DNA from: Streptomyces clavuligerus
GTDB taxonomy: Bacteria; Actinomycetota; Actinomycetes; Streptomycetales; Streptomycetaceae
Length of the DNA stretch: 64,000 bases
Direction: 5' to 3'
Assembly: GCF_005519465.1 (NCBI RefSeq)
Contig: NZ_CP027858.1
Location: 6,559,001-6,623,000, forward strand
Position numbers and translations under genes: made by a program. Below, piece after piece: positions 34,563 to 44,148 of this stretch (position 1 is the first letter of the stretch; the number at the start of each line of letters is the position of its first letter). The notes beneath the pieces were generated by a model that was given only the letters and a program-made list of their open reading frames with translations, was not told the DNA's origin and did not search any database.

Positions 34563-35765
34563 TCAGCGGCGGCTGCCGCGAAGAGTGATCATCGTACCGC
34601 CACGCGCGGGGGCGGCTGGAGCGGACCGCACGGGAGGGGCGGGCGGAACGGCGGTCGGCGGGAGGGCCGGAGGGGAGGCGGGCGGCCGGCGGAGGGAGTC
34701 CGCGTGCGGCGCCGTCAGCAGGGCGACCAGCTCCCTGCGGCTGCGCACTCCGGTCTTGGTGAAGACGGACTTCAGATGGTCCTGCACGGTGGCCGGGGTC
34801 AGGAAGAGCGCGGCGGCGATCTCCTGGGTGCTCCGCCCCCGCACCGCGAGGAGGGCGACCTCCCGCTCCCGGGTGGTGAGCCGGTGCGCCAGCAGGGTCA
34901 GCGGCATGACCTCGGTGGGGGAGGCGGGCCGGGCGACCGCGGCCACACAGCCGTCCGCCCGGCCGTCGAGCAGGGAGGCGTGCAGGGAGAGCCACTCCCC
35001 GCCGGGCCCGCGCAGCCGCGCCCACGCGGGGGCGTCCGGCCGCCCGGCCGCCGCGTTGGCGCGGGCCCGCCCCGAGACGGTGACCACGGCGGTGGGCACC
35101 CCGGCGGGCCGCCGGATCTCCTCCGACAGCGCGGCGAGCAGGGCCTGCGCCCGGGGGTCGGCGCTGATCAGCCGTCCGGAGGGGCCGACCACCAGAACGG
35201 CCGGAACATCGGAGGAATCGGCCCACGGAGCGGGCCGGGGCACCGCGTAGCCGCGCAGCACCCCCGCGACGGCCCGGGCCACCCGCTCGGCGAGCCGGAT
35301 CTCGCGCTCGGTGTACGGGCGGGTGTCCCCGGCGCGCATCAGGGCGGCGGCGCCCCAGCGTCCGCCGTGGACGTCCAGATTCATCCGTAACTCGTCCCGG
35401 AACCGGTGGTCGTGGAGGAGTTCCCGGTAGCGGACGCTGTGTTCGGGGCGGCCCCCGGTGGCGCGGTGCACGGTGTCCGCGAGCAGTCCGGACTCCCGGA
35501 TGCTGCTGAACCGGGTGGCATCGTCGGACCACAGCTCCAGCCGTGCCGCCTCCTCGAACCCGTCCGGAGGGAGCCCGTCGGCGACGGTCGACGTCAGAAA
35601 GCCGGTGACCGGGTCGGCGCTGTGCCAGCAGCCCGCGTCGAACCCCAGAACGGGCCGCAGCACTCCGTTGACCTGCTCGAAGAACGCGGCCAACGGGAGT
35701 TCTGCGTGGCCGAGTTCGGCGATGGACGCGAGGGCCCTGCGTTCGATGTCACGGAACGTAGCCAT
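34563..35765 (-). CDS. LuxR-family regulator with GAF-like N-terminus
   Basis: 400 residues. The N-terminal ~180 residues resemble a GAF-type sensor fold (FDAGCWHSADPVTGFLTS). LTTREREVALLAVRGRSTQEIAAALFLTPATVQDHLKSVFTKTGV near residues 300-345 is a canonical LuxR HTH. A Pro/Ala-rich tail of ~50 residues follows, which is unusual. It is divergent from the crystallin-like secreted protein gene over a spacer with a perfect palindrome, so it may control itself and that gene. Confidence 0.87.
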   Translation of the reverse strand: MATFRDIERRALASIAELGHAELPLAAFFEQVNGVLRPVLGFDAGCWHSADPVTGFLTSTVADGLPPDGFEEAARLELWSDDATRFSSIRESGLLADTVHRATGGRPEHSVRYRELLHDHRFRDELRMNLDVHGGRWGAAALMRAGDTRPYTEREIRLAERVARAVAGVLRGYAVPRPAPWADSSDVPAVLVVGPSGRLISADPRAQALLAALSEEIRRPAGVPTAVVTVSGRARANAAAGRPDAPAWARLRGPGGEWLSLHASLLDGRADGCVAAVARPASPTEVMPLTLLAHRLTTREREVALLAVRGRSTQEIAAALFLTPATVQDHLKSVFTKTGVRSRRELVALLTAPHADSLRRPPASPPALPPTAVPPAPPVRSAPAAPARGGTMITLRGSRR

Positions 35766-35794
35766 CTGACTATCATACGATCATGGCGGTAGCA

Positions 35795-35812
35795 ATCCCA
35801 GGAACCTGGGAT
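35795..35812. promoter_or_regulatory. Palindrome in the LuxR divergent spacer
   Basis: ATCCCAGG-AA-CCTGGGAT, perfect 8-bp arms, 30-47 bp upstream of the LuxR start. Candidate operator for the LuxR protein or another dimeric regulator. Confidence 0.6.
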
Positions 35813-35929
35813 GTCTTCGGTCACTCCCGCCGGACAGGATCGATTCCGGCACCCCGGGCCGCCCGGGGGGCCGGTACTCAGCTCATCCGTTCATCCGTCG
35901 TTTCCGGTACAGAGGAGTTGACTCGATCC

Positions 35930-36442
35930 ATGGCTCAGAACATCAAGCGGACGGTCGCCGTCCTGGCGTCGGCCGCCGCCCTGGTGCTCACCGGCGCCGC
36001 GACCGCGCAGGCCCAGCCGTCCGCGTCGGCCGAGGGCAAGGGGCAGCACTGTGTGCTGAACGTCGCCACCGAGCAGGAGACGTGCTTCGGCACCGCGGCG
36101 CAGGCCGCGGACTACGCGAAGTCCGGGCAGAGCTCCACGGCCCGCGGCAAGGAGTTCCGCTGGGTGCAGCTCGCGGTGGTGAACACGGACTTCTTCTTCC
36201 GGGGCTCCTCCTACACCTTCGTGGGCCCCAACGGCTGCCGCGACGGCAACGCCGCCGACTATGTCTTCGACCTGCCCGCCCAGTTCGTCAACCGGGTCTA
36301 CTCGCTCCAGCCGTTCAGCAACTGCTGGCTGGACCTCTTCACCGGCCCGCAGGCGTCCGGCTGGAGCAGCCACTACCGCGACGCCACCCCGGCCGTCCCG
36401 GACCCGTGGCGTGTCAACGCCGCCTCGCTCACCCTCGGCTGA
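35930..36442 (+). CDS. Secreted beta/gamma-crystallin-like small protein
   Basis: 170 residues with a clear signal peptide (cleavage near ATAQAQ, residue ~29). The mature part has five to six Cys and the pattern NTDFFFRGSSYTFVGPNG ... VNRVYSLQPFSNCWLDLFTG, which resembles the Greek-key motifs of crystallin-like peptidase-inhibitor families (I36-like). A role as a secreted inhibitor or surface protein is plausible, not shown. GAGGAG lies 12 nt upstream. A hexamer repeat begins exactly at its stop. Confidence 0.6.
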   Translation: MAQNIKRTVAVLASAAALVLTGAATAQAQPSASAEGKGQHCVLNVATEQETCFGTAAQAADYAKSGQSSTARGKEFRWVQLAVVNTDFFFRGSSYTFVGPNGCRDGNAADYVFDLPAQFVNRVYSLQPFSNCWLDLFTGPQASGWSSHYRDATPAVPDPWRVNAASLTLG

Positions 36443-36500
36443 GTCCGAGCCTGAGGCTGAGTTCGAGTTCGAGTTCGAGTTCGAGGCTGAGGCCGGTGCC
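36441..36500 (+). repeat. GAGTTC hexamer repeat at the 3' end of the secreted-protein gene
   Basis: Four perfect GAGTTC units (36459-36482), flanked by degenerate units (GAGTCC, GAGCCT, GAGGCT, GAGGCC), starting 1 nt into the stop codon. In the +1 frame it would encode an (E/F)-rich tail (E-F repeats). Confidence 0.85.
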
Positions 36501-36972
36501 GAGGCCCCGGCGCCACTGATCCCCGGCCCTTGCCGGGCGCACCCGCGGCCCGTCCGACCCGGGCCCGCGACCGGAGCCCCGCCCCCACCGCCGGGGGGCG
36601 GGGCTCCCGCCGTCCCCAGGGCCGTCCCCGGGGCAGCTCCGGCCCTGGCGGCGGGCGAGGCGGGCGGCTCGGCACCGTCCCGGAGGCGGCTCCTGGGCCC
36701 GAGCCGTCCGCGCACGGCTCGGCGCCGGTCCGGACATCCCGCCCCGGACCCCTCCCGGCAGGACGGGCCCTCGCCGGGAGCCGGTGCCCCTGACGCCGGA
36801 GCGGCGGGCGCGGCAGGGGGCGCACCACCCCGTCTCCTGGGGGAGTTCCCGTGCCGTGAGATCCGGGGGCGGGCGCGACGAGGCCGCCGAGGGCTTCCGG
36901 TTCGCCCCGGTCCGCGGCGCGGGCCGCCGCCGCGCCCGCCCCTGTCCGTACGCGGGGGTGCCGCCCCGCGCG
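36443..36972. other. Gene-poor GC-rich stretch
   Basis: 530 bp between the secreted-protein gene and the end of the methyltransferase gene. After the hexamer repeat it contains only GC-rich low-complexity sequence (runs such as CCGCCGGGGGGCGGGGC near 36590) that could act as terminators. I see no gene. Confidence 0.4.
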
Positions 36973-37833
36973 TCAGTCCGTGCGGGTCGCGGTCAGCAGC
37001 AGCCCCACGCTCCGCAGCCGGAGGGCCCCGGGCTGCTCGTACGGCCGGAGCCGTTCGGTGAGCAGGGTGAGGGCCCGCTCCCGGTCCTCGGGCGCGATCT
37101 GTGCGATCAGATGGCGCCCGGGGCCGGACTCCAGCAGGAACCGGGCCGCCTCACCGGCGTCACGGCCCCAGGTGCCGTACGCCTCGACGCGCTCGGCGCG
37201 GGCGTCCTGGAAACCGGCGGCGGTGAGCGTCGCGATCGCGGGCCCGGGCTCGGCCAGCGAGAACATGCCCGGTTCTCCGGGGGCGCCGAAGCCCCGCATC
37301 GGCAGGATGCCGTCGAGCGCGCCGAGCGCCTTCAGCCAGTCGTTGTCCCCGGGCGCGGCGGCGCTGAGGAAGGCCACCGTGCCGCCGGGGCGCAGCGCGC
37401 TCCTGACGTTGGCGAACGCGGCGACCGGGTCGTCGAAGAACATGCAGCCGAAGCGGCTGATCGCGGCGGAGAAGACGCCGGGGTCGAAGGAGTGGACCTG
37501 GGCGTCGCCCTGGACGAAGGAGGCGTTGCTGACCGCCTGTTCGTCCGCGAGGGCCCGCGCGCGCTCCAGGACGGGCGCGGACAGGTCGAGCCCGAGGGCG
37601 CTCCCGTGGCCGCCCGCGCGGTGCGCCGCCAGCCGGGTGGTGGCCCCGCCGCCGCAGCCGATGTCGAGGACGCGGTCGCCGGGGGCGATGGCGGCGGCGG
37701 CGAGCAGCGGCTCGTCGAAGCCGCTGTTGATCGCGTTCCAGCGGTCCTGGTGCGTGGCCCAGTGGGCCCCTTCGTAGCCGTTCCACGCCTGGGCCTGCGC
37801 GGTGTTGGCGATCGCGTGGGTGTTGCCGTGCAT
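36973..37833 (-). CDS. Class I SAM-dependent methyltransferase
   Basis: 286 residues. GDRVLDIGCGGGATTRLAA is motif I, LGLDLSAPVLERARA the ribose-binding acidic motif, FDPGVFSAAISRFGCMFF motif II and LRPGGTVAFLSA motif III. It is like UbiE/MerR-neighbour methyltransferases with the opening AQAWNGYEGAHWATHQDR, common to a Streptomyces subfamily. GGAGGTGTGTCCCC precedes the ATG. Divergent from the TetR gene, sharing a palindromic operator region. Confidence 0.9.
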   Translation of the reverse strand: MHGNTHAIANTAQAQAWNGYEGAHWATHQDRWNAINSGFDEPLLAAAAIAPGDRVLDIGCGGGATTRLAAHRAGGHGSALGLDLSAPVLERARALADEQAVSNASFVQGDAQVHSFDPGVFSAAISRFGCMFFDDPVAAFANVRSALRPGGTVAFLSAAAPGDNDWLKALGALDGILPMRGFGAPGEPGMFSLAEPGPAIATLTAAGFQDARAERVEAYGTWGRDAGEAARFLLESGPGRHLIAQIAPEDRERALTLLTERLRPYEQPGALRLRSVGLLLTATRTD

Positions 37834-37872
37834 GGGGACACACCTCCGGTGCGGTGAGGGAGCACCCTAGAA

Positions 37873-37907
37873 TGGGCGCGTGCCCAAACAGTATGGGCGC
37901 TTGCCCA
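37873..37907. promoter_or_regulatory. Twin TetR operator between methyltransferase and TetR genes
   Basis: TGGGCGCGTGCCCA (37873-37886) and TGGGCGCTTGCCCA (37894-37907), both with TGGGC/GCCCA arms and start-to-start spacing of 21 bp (two helical turns); each is followed by AAC. This fits two TetR dimers on the same face of the DNA, repressing both divergent promoters. Confidence 0.78.
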
Positions 37908-37940
37908 AACTGGCAATCCCCTGATCCCGGGAGAGATGTG

Positions 37941-38525
37941 ATGGCACCTCGTGGAGTGGCGATCCCCGATCTGCGCGCGCGGCTGTTCGACGCGGCGGAA
38001 CGCGTCCTCGCCAGGGACGGCGCAGCCGCCCTGACCAGCAGGGCGATCACCGAGGAAGCGGGCTGCGCCAAGGGGGTGCTGCACCACCGCTTCGCGGGTC
38101 TCGACGCGTTCGTCGCCGAACTGGTCCTGGACCGGTACGCCCGTATCGCCGCGCTGGCCGAGGGCCTGCCGGGGCGGGCGGGCACGGGGGAGCCGGTGGA
38201 ACACCTCTCGGCGGTGGCGGCGGCGGTCCTGTCGCTGGACCCCGGGGTCGTGGGGCTGGCCCTGACCCGCCCGGAGGCGAGCCGCCGTATCCGCGACGCC
38301 TGGCAGTCGGGGGCCCCCGGCTTCGGCGCGATCCAGGCGTCGATCACGGCCTATCTCCACGAGGAGCGGCGCCGGGGGAGACTCGCGGACTCCCTGGACG
38401 TGGACTCCGTCGGGCTGGCGCTGGTGGGCACCCTCCACCATCTGCTGATGACGGGCTGGGGCGGCGCCCCCGACCCCCGTGAACAGGTCGACCGCCTGAT
38501 TCGCGCGCTGGTCGGCACGGTGTGA
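37941..38525 (+). CDS. TetR-family regulator
   Basis: 194 residues from the ATG at 37941 after GGGAGAG. The N-terminal HTH (LRARLFDAAERVLARDGAAALTSRAITEEAGCAKGVLHHRF) is typical. The C-terminal helical half binds an unknown ligand. It probably represses itself and the divergent methyltransferase through the twin palindromes in between. Confidence 0.92.
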   Translation: MAPRGVAIPDLRARLFDAAERVLARDGAAALTSRAITEEAGCAKGVLHHRFAGLDAFVAELVLDRYARIAALAEGLPGRAGTGEPVEHLSAVAAAVLSLDPGVVGLALTRPEASRRIRDAWQSGAPGFGAIQASITAYLHEERRRGRLADSLDVDSVGLALVGTLHHLLMTGWGGAPDPREQVDRLIRALVGTV

Positions 38526-39193
38526 GCCGTGTCCGCGCGGCGGGCACCGCGTCCATGGGGCCGGACCCGGCGGCCCCCGGCGGACGTGGGGTGGGAACGG
38601 GGCCCGGGGGTGACGTTTCGGGCGCGGCCCGGGGACCGGGCGGCCCCGGTCCGTCGGCGGGTGCCGCCTCCCCCGGAGCATGGTCCCGTCACCCGGGCGC
38701 CGGGCGCCCGGCGGGCCGGTGGTTCCCGAGCGGGCGGAACTCCCACGGCACCGGGCAGGACGCCCCGCCGTGCCCACGCGGGCGGCGCGCCGCAGGTCCG
38801 GCGCTTCCTCGCGCCTGCCCTCCCCGACCGCGTGGCGCGCTTCGCGGCGCGTCGAGGCGCTGGGCGCCCGGGGGCCGGTCCTGCCCACCCGCGCGGGGTG
38901 GTCCGTCACACAGCGGGGCGGTGGATCGACGCCCCTGTCCTCCCCGTCCCGTGGGGTGTCCCGGATTCCGTGCCGACCGGGCCGACTGCCGGCGGGTCCG
39001 CCCACCGGGCCGGGGTGTCCCTCGGCGGCCGGTGCCCTGATCGCTGCCCGCGCGGGGCGGTCCCCCTCGGGGCGCCACGGCATGGAGGCCGTGGTCCCGC
39101 GCGGGGGCGGCCCCTTCCCGGGCCCGCGGCGCCCACGGCGCGGTCGGTGGCCCCACGCGGACCGCGGGGAACCACCCGCGTGCCTGGCCCGGC
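38526..39193. other. 668-bp stretch with no recognisable gene
   Basis: Extremely GC-rich, between the TetR gene and the end of the rhodanese gene. All six frames show only Arg/Pro/Gly-rich shadow translations with no family feature or good start. It could be a decayed gene or long 3' region. Confidence 0.4.
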
Positions 39194-40170
<977 letters not shown>

Positions 40171-40260
40171 CCGGACCGGCGGCCGGGGCGCGGCGCGACC
40201 GCCGGATCGAGCCACCCGCGCGCGCCACAGGGGCGAGCGCGCCCGGGGCCGGCACGGCGG

Positions 40261-41034
40261 TCATATCAGGCCACCGGTGAGGACATCCGCGGCCATGAAC
40301 GCGGCCACCGCCAGCAGCAGCACCGCGAACACCCGCCGCAGCAGCGCCCCGGAGGCCTTCGCGGCCAGCCGCCGGCCGTCCCACGCGCCCAGGATCGCGG
40401 CACCGGCGAACGGCGCGATCACCGCCCAGTCGACCCCGGCGGCCGTGCCGCCCCGGGCGGCCAGCGAGGCCAGCGAGTTGGCCGAGATGACCAGCAGGCT
40501 CGTACCGACGGCGGCCTGCATCTCCAAGGCCACCACCGTGACCAGGGCGGGGACGGCGAGGAAGCCGCCGCCGACCCCGAGCAGACCGGTCAGCGCCCCC
40601 AGCCCGGCCCCGGTACCGGCGACCCGCCCCGGGCCGCCCGCCCCGCCGCCGGTGCCCTCGGCGCCCTCCCCGGAGGCGGGGCGGCGCAGCATCAGGACGG
40701 CCGCGACCGCGGCGACGAGGGAGAACGCCGCCGTCAGCACGGGCTCGGGCAGCCGTGCCGCCGCCGCACCGGCCGCGGCGGCGGGAAGCATCCCGGCGGC
40801 GGCGAACAGCGCGCCTGTCCGCCAGCGCACGTTTCCCGCGCGGGCGTGCGCGAACAGGGCGGTGAGCGAGGTGGCGGCGACGATGATCAGCCCCGCGGTG
40901 GTGGCCGCGGCGGGGTTCAGGCCGAGCGGATAGATCAGCGCGGGCACCGCCAGCACGCCGCCGCCTCCGCCGAGCGCGCCGAGCGTCAGTCCGACCACGC
41001 CCCCGGTCACCAGGGCCACGACCAGCTCGCTCAT
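40261..41034 (-). CDS. TauE/SafE-family sulfite or sulfur-anion exporter
   Basis: 257 residues with about eight membrane helices in two repeats. LGALGGGGGVLAVPALIYPLG and its second copy LTGLLGVGGGFLAVPALV are the two conserved G-x-G-G-G loops of the DUF81/TauE family. In CstR systems a TauE homologue exports sulfite formed from persulfide. It lies downstream of the decayed MBL gene on the same strand and is probably transcribed from the operators at 41789-41841. Confidence 0.9.
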   Translation of the reverse strand: MSELVVALVTGGVVGLTLGALGGGGGVLAVPALIYPLGLNPAAATTAGLIIVAATSLTALFAHARAGNVRWRTGALFAAAGMLPAAAAGAAAARLPEPVLTAAFSLVAAVAAVLMLRRPASGEGAEGTGGGAGGPGRVAGTGAGLGALTGLLGVGGGFLAVPALVTVVALEMQAAVGTSLLVISANSLASLAARGGTAAGVDWAVIAPFAGAAILGAWDGRRLAAKASGALLRRVFAVLLLAVAAFMAADVLTGGLI

Positions 41035-41239
41035 GACAGGGCACCGAGCGCCCGGGGCCGCGGCACCACGGGAACGGGGCGGCTGAGGGGCCGGTACGGG
41101 CGGAACAGTGGTGACAAGGCATTTCTCCGTGCAGATGGTGCAAATGATGCAGGTGGTATTTGTGATGCGGACGGGGCGGTGCGGGTGGCACAGGACGTGC
41201 GGGGCGTGCGGGACGGCGCGCGGGGGATGAGGGCCCGTC
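41035..41239. other. Spacer between the decayed MBL gene and TauE
   Basis: 205 bp. On the minus strand it includes a His-rich reading (CAC/CAT repeats around 41135-41175) and no clear gene. It may be the remains of the lost C-terminal part of the MBL-rhodanese gene. Confidence 0.35.
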
Positions 41240-41770
41240 TCAGCCGGTGCCGCCCACCCCGCCCGCCCTTTCCGCCCCGTCCGTCCCGTTCGCCCTGTCC
41301 GCCACGGCCATGGCCCCGGTGCCGACCCCGGCGAGGGCGGGCCCGGCTGCTGCCGCCGCCGCGTCGAAGCCGTCGTCGACGGCCACCACCTCCCGTCCGG
41401 CCGCGCCCGGCGGGGACGCCGCGGTCGCCGCGCGCATCCCTCCGGCGCGGTGGCGCAGTGTCAGGCCCTCGTCCACGGGGAAGGTGTCGCCGTCGGCCAC
41501 CGGCGTACGGGCGAAGGGGACCGCCGCCCCCGCCGGCACCGGACAGCGGGCGCCGCCGACCCGGGCGGGCTCCGGACCGCCGGTGACGCGGTCGTTGTGC
41601 GCATGGCTCTCCACGCCATGTGCGGTGCGCGTTCCGCGCCGGGCGGCGGCGATGCCCCGGTCGATGTCCCGCGGCAGGGCCGGGACCACCGCGTGCCGTG
41701 GCCCTCCGGCCCTGTGGCGGTGATGGCCCAGCCCCTCGGACTCCAGGGTGCCGATGAAGAACACCACCAC
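41240..41770 (-). pseudogene. Decayed MBL persulfide-dioxygenase-like gene
   Basis: An open frame of 176 codons from a GTG at 41770 (AAGGAG just upstream), but only about the first 115 residues look like the MBL hydrolases of sulfur metabolism (CstB/Blh/ETHE1-like, normally 240-460 residues). Recognisable blocks are FFIGTLESEGLGH, PRDIDRGIAAARRG, ESHAHNDRVTGG (the H-x-H-x-D metal motif) and VADGDTFPVDEGLTLR. The C-terminal metal ligands (GHTP…H, …D) and the rhodanese part are missing and replaced by low-complexity Ala/Gly. It stands behind two CstR-type operators and ahead of TauE, its normal place. Deletion plus substitutions are likely; a functional fragment cannot be excluded. Confidence 0.65.
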
Positions 41771-41788
41771 GACTCCTTGGCTCTCGAT

Positions 41789-41841
41789 GTACCCCCGGGG
41801 GTATCTGATGTGCACCGTAGCAGAGATACCCCCCAGGGTAT
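41789..41841. promoter_or_regulatory. Two further CstR-type operators
   Basis: GTACCC-CCGG-GGGTAT (41789-41804) and ATACCC-CCCA-GGGTAT (41826-41841), start-to-start 37 bp, directly upstream of the decayed MBL gene. They match the site between the rhodanese and the repressor genes and argue for one shared repressor. Confidence 0.85.
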
Positions 41842-42204
41842 TTCTCGGAGTGATGCAGGTCACTGAGGCGGCGGGGGTGCAGGCAGTTGCCGCAGGAGCC
41901 CCGGCGGGCCCGTGGGCGGGGATCGAGCGGATGGTACGGGAGCTTGTCAGGGGGAACGGGAGCCGCGATCCTGAGGGCGCACCACACACCGTGCGGTCGG
42001 CGCGCGGGTGGTACCCGGCGTTCCCCGACGGCCGGAGGCCACCAGGCCCGGGAGGGTCGCGCCCAGGGTCGCCGGAGTCGCTGGCCGGCCGCGTCCGTCG
42101 CCGCCGGCCGGGCGCTTCGGCAGGGCCCGCCGTGTCTGTGCACCGGCTCCCCCCACACCTGCCGGGTTCGCACCTGTCAGGTTCTGCCGCTTGGAGAACC
42201 CGCC
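41842..42204. other. Leader of the O-methyltransferase gene
   Basis: 363 bp GC-rich spacer without a recognisable gene. The O-methyltransferase promoter is probably here; nothing definite is seen. Confidence 0.3.
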
Positions 42205-42948
42205 ATGGAGTACCGGTCCGACGCCGTCTTCCAGAAGCCCACGATCTTCCGTCAGGGGATCGCCGCGTACGCCGAGGAGCAGTCCACCGCGCCCGCGCCG
42301 GAACTGCTCCGGATCGCGGCGGACACCGCCCGCGCGGTCCCCGAGTGGGCGGACATATCCAGCGGCCGTCTTCAGGTCGCCTTCCTCCAGATGCTCATCG
42401 CGAGCGGCCGGATGCGGCGCGTCCTGGAGATCGGCACCTTCACCGGACACGGCACCGTCGGCATGGCCGCCGCGCTGCCCGACGACGCCGAGATCGTCAC
42501 CGTCGACAGCTATGTCACCGAACCCCGCGCCCGGGGCGTCGCCGAGCGGGCCTTCGCGGCCAGTGCCCACCAGCACAAGATCAAACCGGTGTTCGCCGAC
42601 GGCCTCGACGGGCTGCGGACGGCGGAGGGCGACTTCGACCTCATCTTCCTCGACGCGGACAAGCCCCGCTACATCACCTACTTCGAGACGATCCTCGAAC
42701 GCGGCCTGCTGCGCCCGCACGGCCTGCTGGTCGTCGACAACACCCTGTGGGGCGGCGAAGTCCTCGCCCTCCGGGACCTGCCGCCCGCCGACGAGGCCGT
42801 GGACGGGAAGGAGTGGGTCGAGCGCATGTTCAGCAGGTGGGCCCACGACGTCGTCGCGTTCAACGCCCATGTCGCCGCCGACCCCCGGGTGCGCACCGTC
42901 CTGCTCACCGTCCACGACGGCATGACCCTGATCCGGCGTGCGCCCTGA
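42205..42948 (+). CDS. O-methyltransferase, caffeoyl-CoA type
   Basis: 247 residues from the ATG at 42205, with TTGGAG upstream. RRVLEIGTFTGHGTVGMA is motif I, EIVTVDSY the acidic loop, FDLIFLDADKPRYITYFE the conserved D-A-D-K metal motif of family 3 O-methyltransferases, and LLVVDNTLWGGEV the following Asp-Asn. These enzymes methylate catechol-like hydroxyls with Mg2+. No biosynthetic neighbours identify the substrate. The following GNAT gene is 88 bp away on the same strand. Confidence 0.93.
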   Translation: MEYRSDAVFQKPTIFRQGIAAYAEEQSTAPAPELLRIAADTARAVPEWADISSGRLQVAFLQMLIASGRMRRVLEIGTFTGHGTVGMAAALPDDAEIVTVDSYVTEPRARGVAERAFAASAHQHKIKPVFADGLDGLRTAEGDFDLIFLDADKPRYITYFETILERGLLRPHGLLVVDNTLWGGEVLALRDLPPADEAVDGKEWVERMFSRWAHDVVAFNAHVAADPRVRTVLLTVHDGMTLIRRAP

Positions 42949-43036
42949 CCCTCCCCGGGGAACGGGGTGTTAGGGTGACGCCCGTACCGCATCGCGTGGC
43001 GGCCTCCCTCATCCTGTGAACCACGGAGGCACCGCC

Positions 43037-43987
43037 ATGTCCGCACTCACCGTGCGCCCTTTCCGCCGCGAGGACCGCGATCAGCTGACCGCTCTGGTCA
43101 ACGCGCACGCCGCAGCCGTCGTCCCCGGCGCCACCGCGTCCGTCAACACCGTCCTGGGCAGCCTGGAGCGCCGTCCGGAGGAGTACATCACCGATCCCTG
43201 GGTCGCCGAGCGCGCCACCCTGGTCGCCGAACGGGACGGGCGGATCGTGGCCGCCGCCCATCTGCTGCGCTACCGCGAGGACCCCGAGGTCGGCCCGGAC
43301 TACCGGGGCACCGGACAGGTCTCCTGGCTGCTCCACTACCCGGAGGCGGGCGGAACGGAGGCGGCCGGGGCGGCGGCGGGCGGCGACGCCGGGGGCGGGC
43401 ACGCGGGCGATCTGCTGGCGTCCGCCTGTCTCGCCCGGCTCACCCGCTGGCGTGTCCGCGCCCGGTACGCCGACGGGGCCCTGCCCGTCCCCGGCGTCTA
43501 CGGGATTCCCGCCCCGTGGCCCCATGTGCGCGCGACGCTGGAGCGCGCGGGCTTCGTCCCCACCGGCGGCACCGAGATCCTGCTGATCGCCCCGGTGGCG
43601 GCGCTGCCCGCGCCCGCCGTCGCGCCGCTGCCCGGGTACACCCTCCACCGCACCCTCGGTGAGCTGGGCACCACCCGGCTGACCGCCCGGACCGACGGCA
43701 CGGACACGGCCTTCGTCGAACTCGACACCACCCTCGACCGCCCCGAGCGCCGGGCCCGCTCCGGCGGCACGGCCGACATCGCCGACCTCGAACTCCCCGA
43801 CGACGCCGTTCCCGGGCTGCTGCCCTGGCTCCTCGGCGAGGCCCGCCGCTGGCTGGAACTGTGCGGGGTCGATCGTGTCCTCGCCTATGCCGACCCGGAG
43901 GAGTCCGCGGACATCGCCGCCCTGAGCGCCCACGGCTTCACCGAGCTGACCCGGACGGAACGCGGCTGGGAGCACCGGCCCGCCTGA
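43037..43987 (+). CDS. GNAT-like protein with two acetyltransferase-type halves
   Basis: 316 residues from the ATG at 43037 after GGAGG (43025-43029). LTVRPFRREDRDQLTALVNAH is a GNAT opening, and the C-terminal ~60 residues (VDRVLAYADPEESADIAALSAHGFTELTRTERGW) resemble a second GNAT C-terminal motif. A Gly/Ala-rich insert occurs at residues ~110-130. Function unknown; the family member is likely an acetyltransferase or inactive relative. Confidence 0.65.
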   Translation: MSALTVRPFRREDRDQLTALVNAHAAAVVPGATASVNTVLGSLERRPEEYITDPWVAERATLVAERDGRIVAAAHLLRYREDPEVGPDYRGTGQVSWLLHYPEAGGTEAAGAAAGGDAGGGHAGDLLASACLARLTRWRVRARYADGALPVPGVYGIPAPWPHVRATLERAGFVPTGGTEILLIAPVAALPAPAVAPLPGYTLHRTLGELGTTRLTARTDGTDTAFVELDTTLDRPERRARSGGTADIADLELPDDAVPGLLPWLLGEARRWLELCGVDRVLAYADPEESADIAALSAHGFTELTRTERGWEHRPA

Positions 43988-44045
43988 CCGGCCCTGAGGA
44001 GCCGAACGCCCGGGGCACGCCGTACGGACGTGCTCCGGGCAGGAC

Positions 44046-44093
44046 GAAGGCCCCCGCGGCGACAGGGTCAGGGACGTCGCCTCGGGGGCCTTC
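44046..44093. terminator. Bidirectional terminator
   Basis: GAAGGCCCCC plus GCGGCGAC (from 44046) pairs with GTCGCCTCGGGGGCCTTC (to 44093), one mismatch in the stem, between the GNAT gene and the end of the chitinase gene. Confidence 0.82.
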
Positions 44094-44148
44094 GGGTGTG
44101 CGGTTCAGCGCAGGTCAGCGTGTGTCAGTGCCGACCGGCCGGACCGGG

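Noticed and set aside
41135..41191. His-rich small reading frame upstream of TauE (HLHHLHHLHGEMPCHHC)
   Set aside because: Could be a metal-binding peptide but there is no convincing start, ribosome-binding site or independent support; more likely low-complexity relic.
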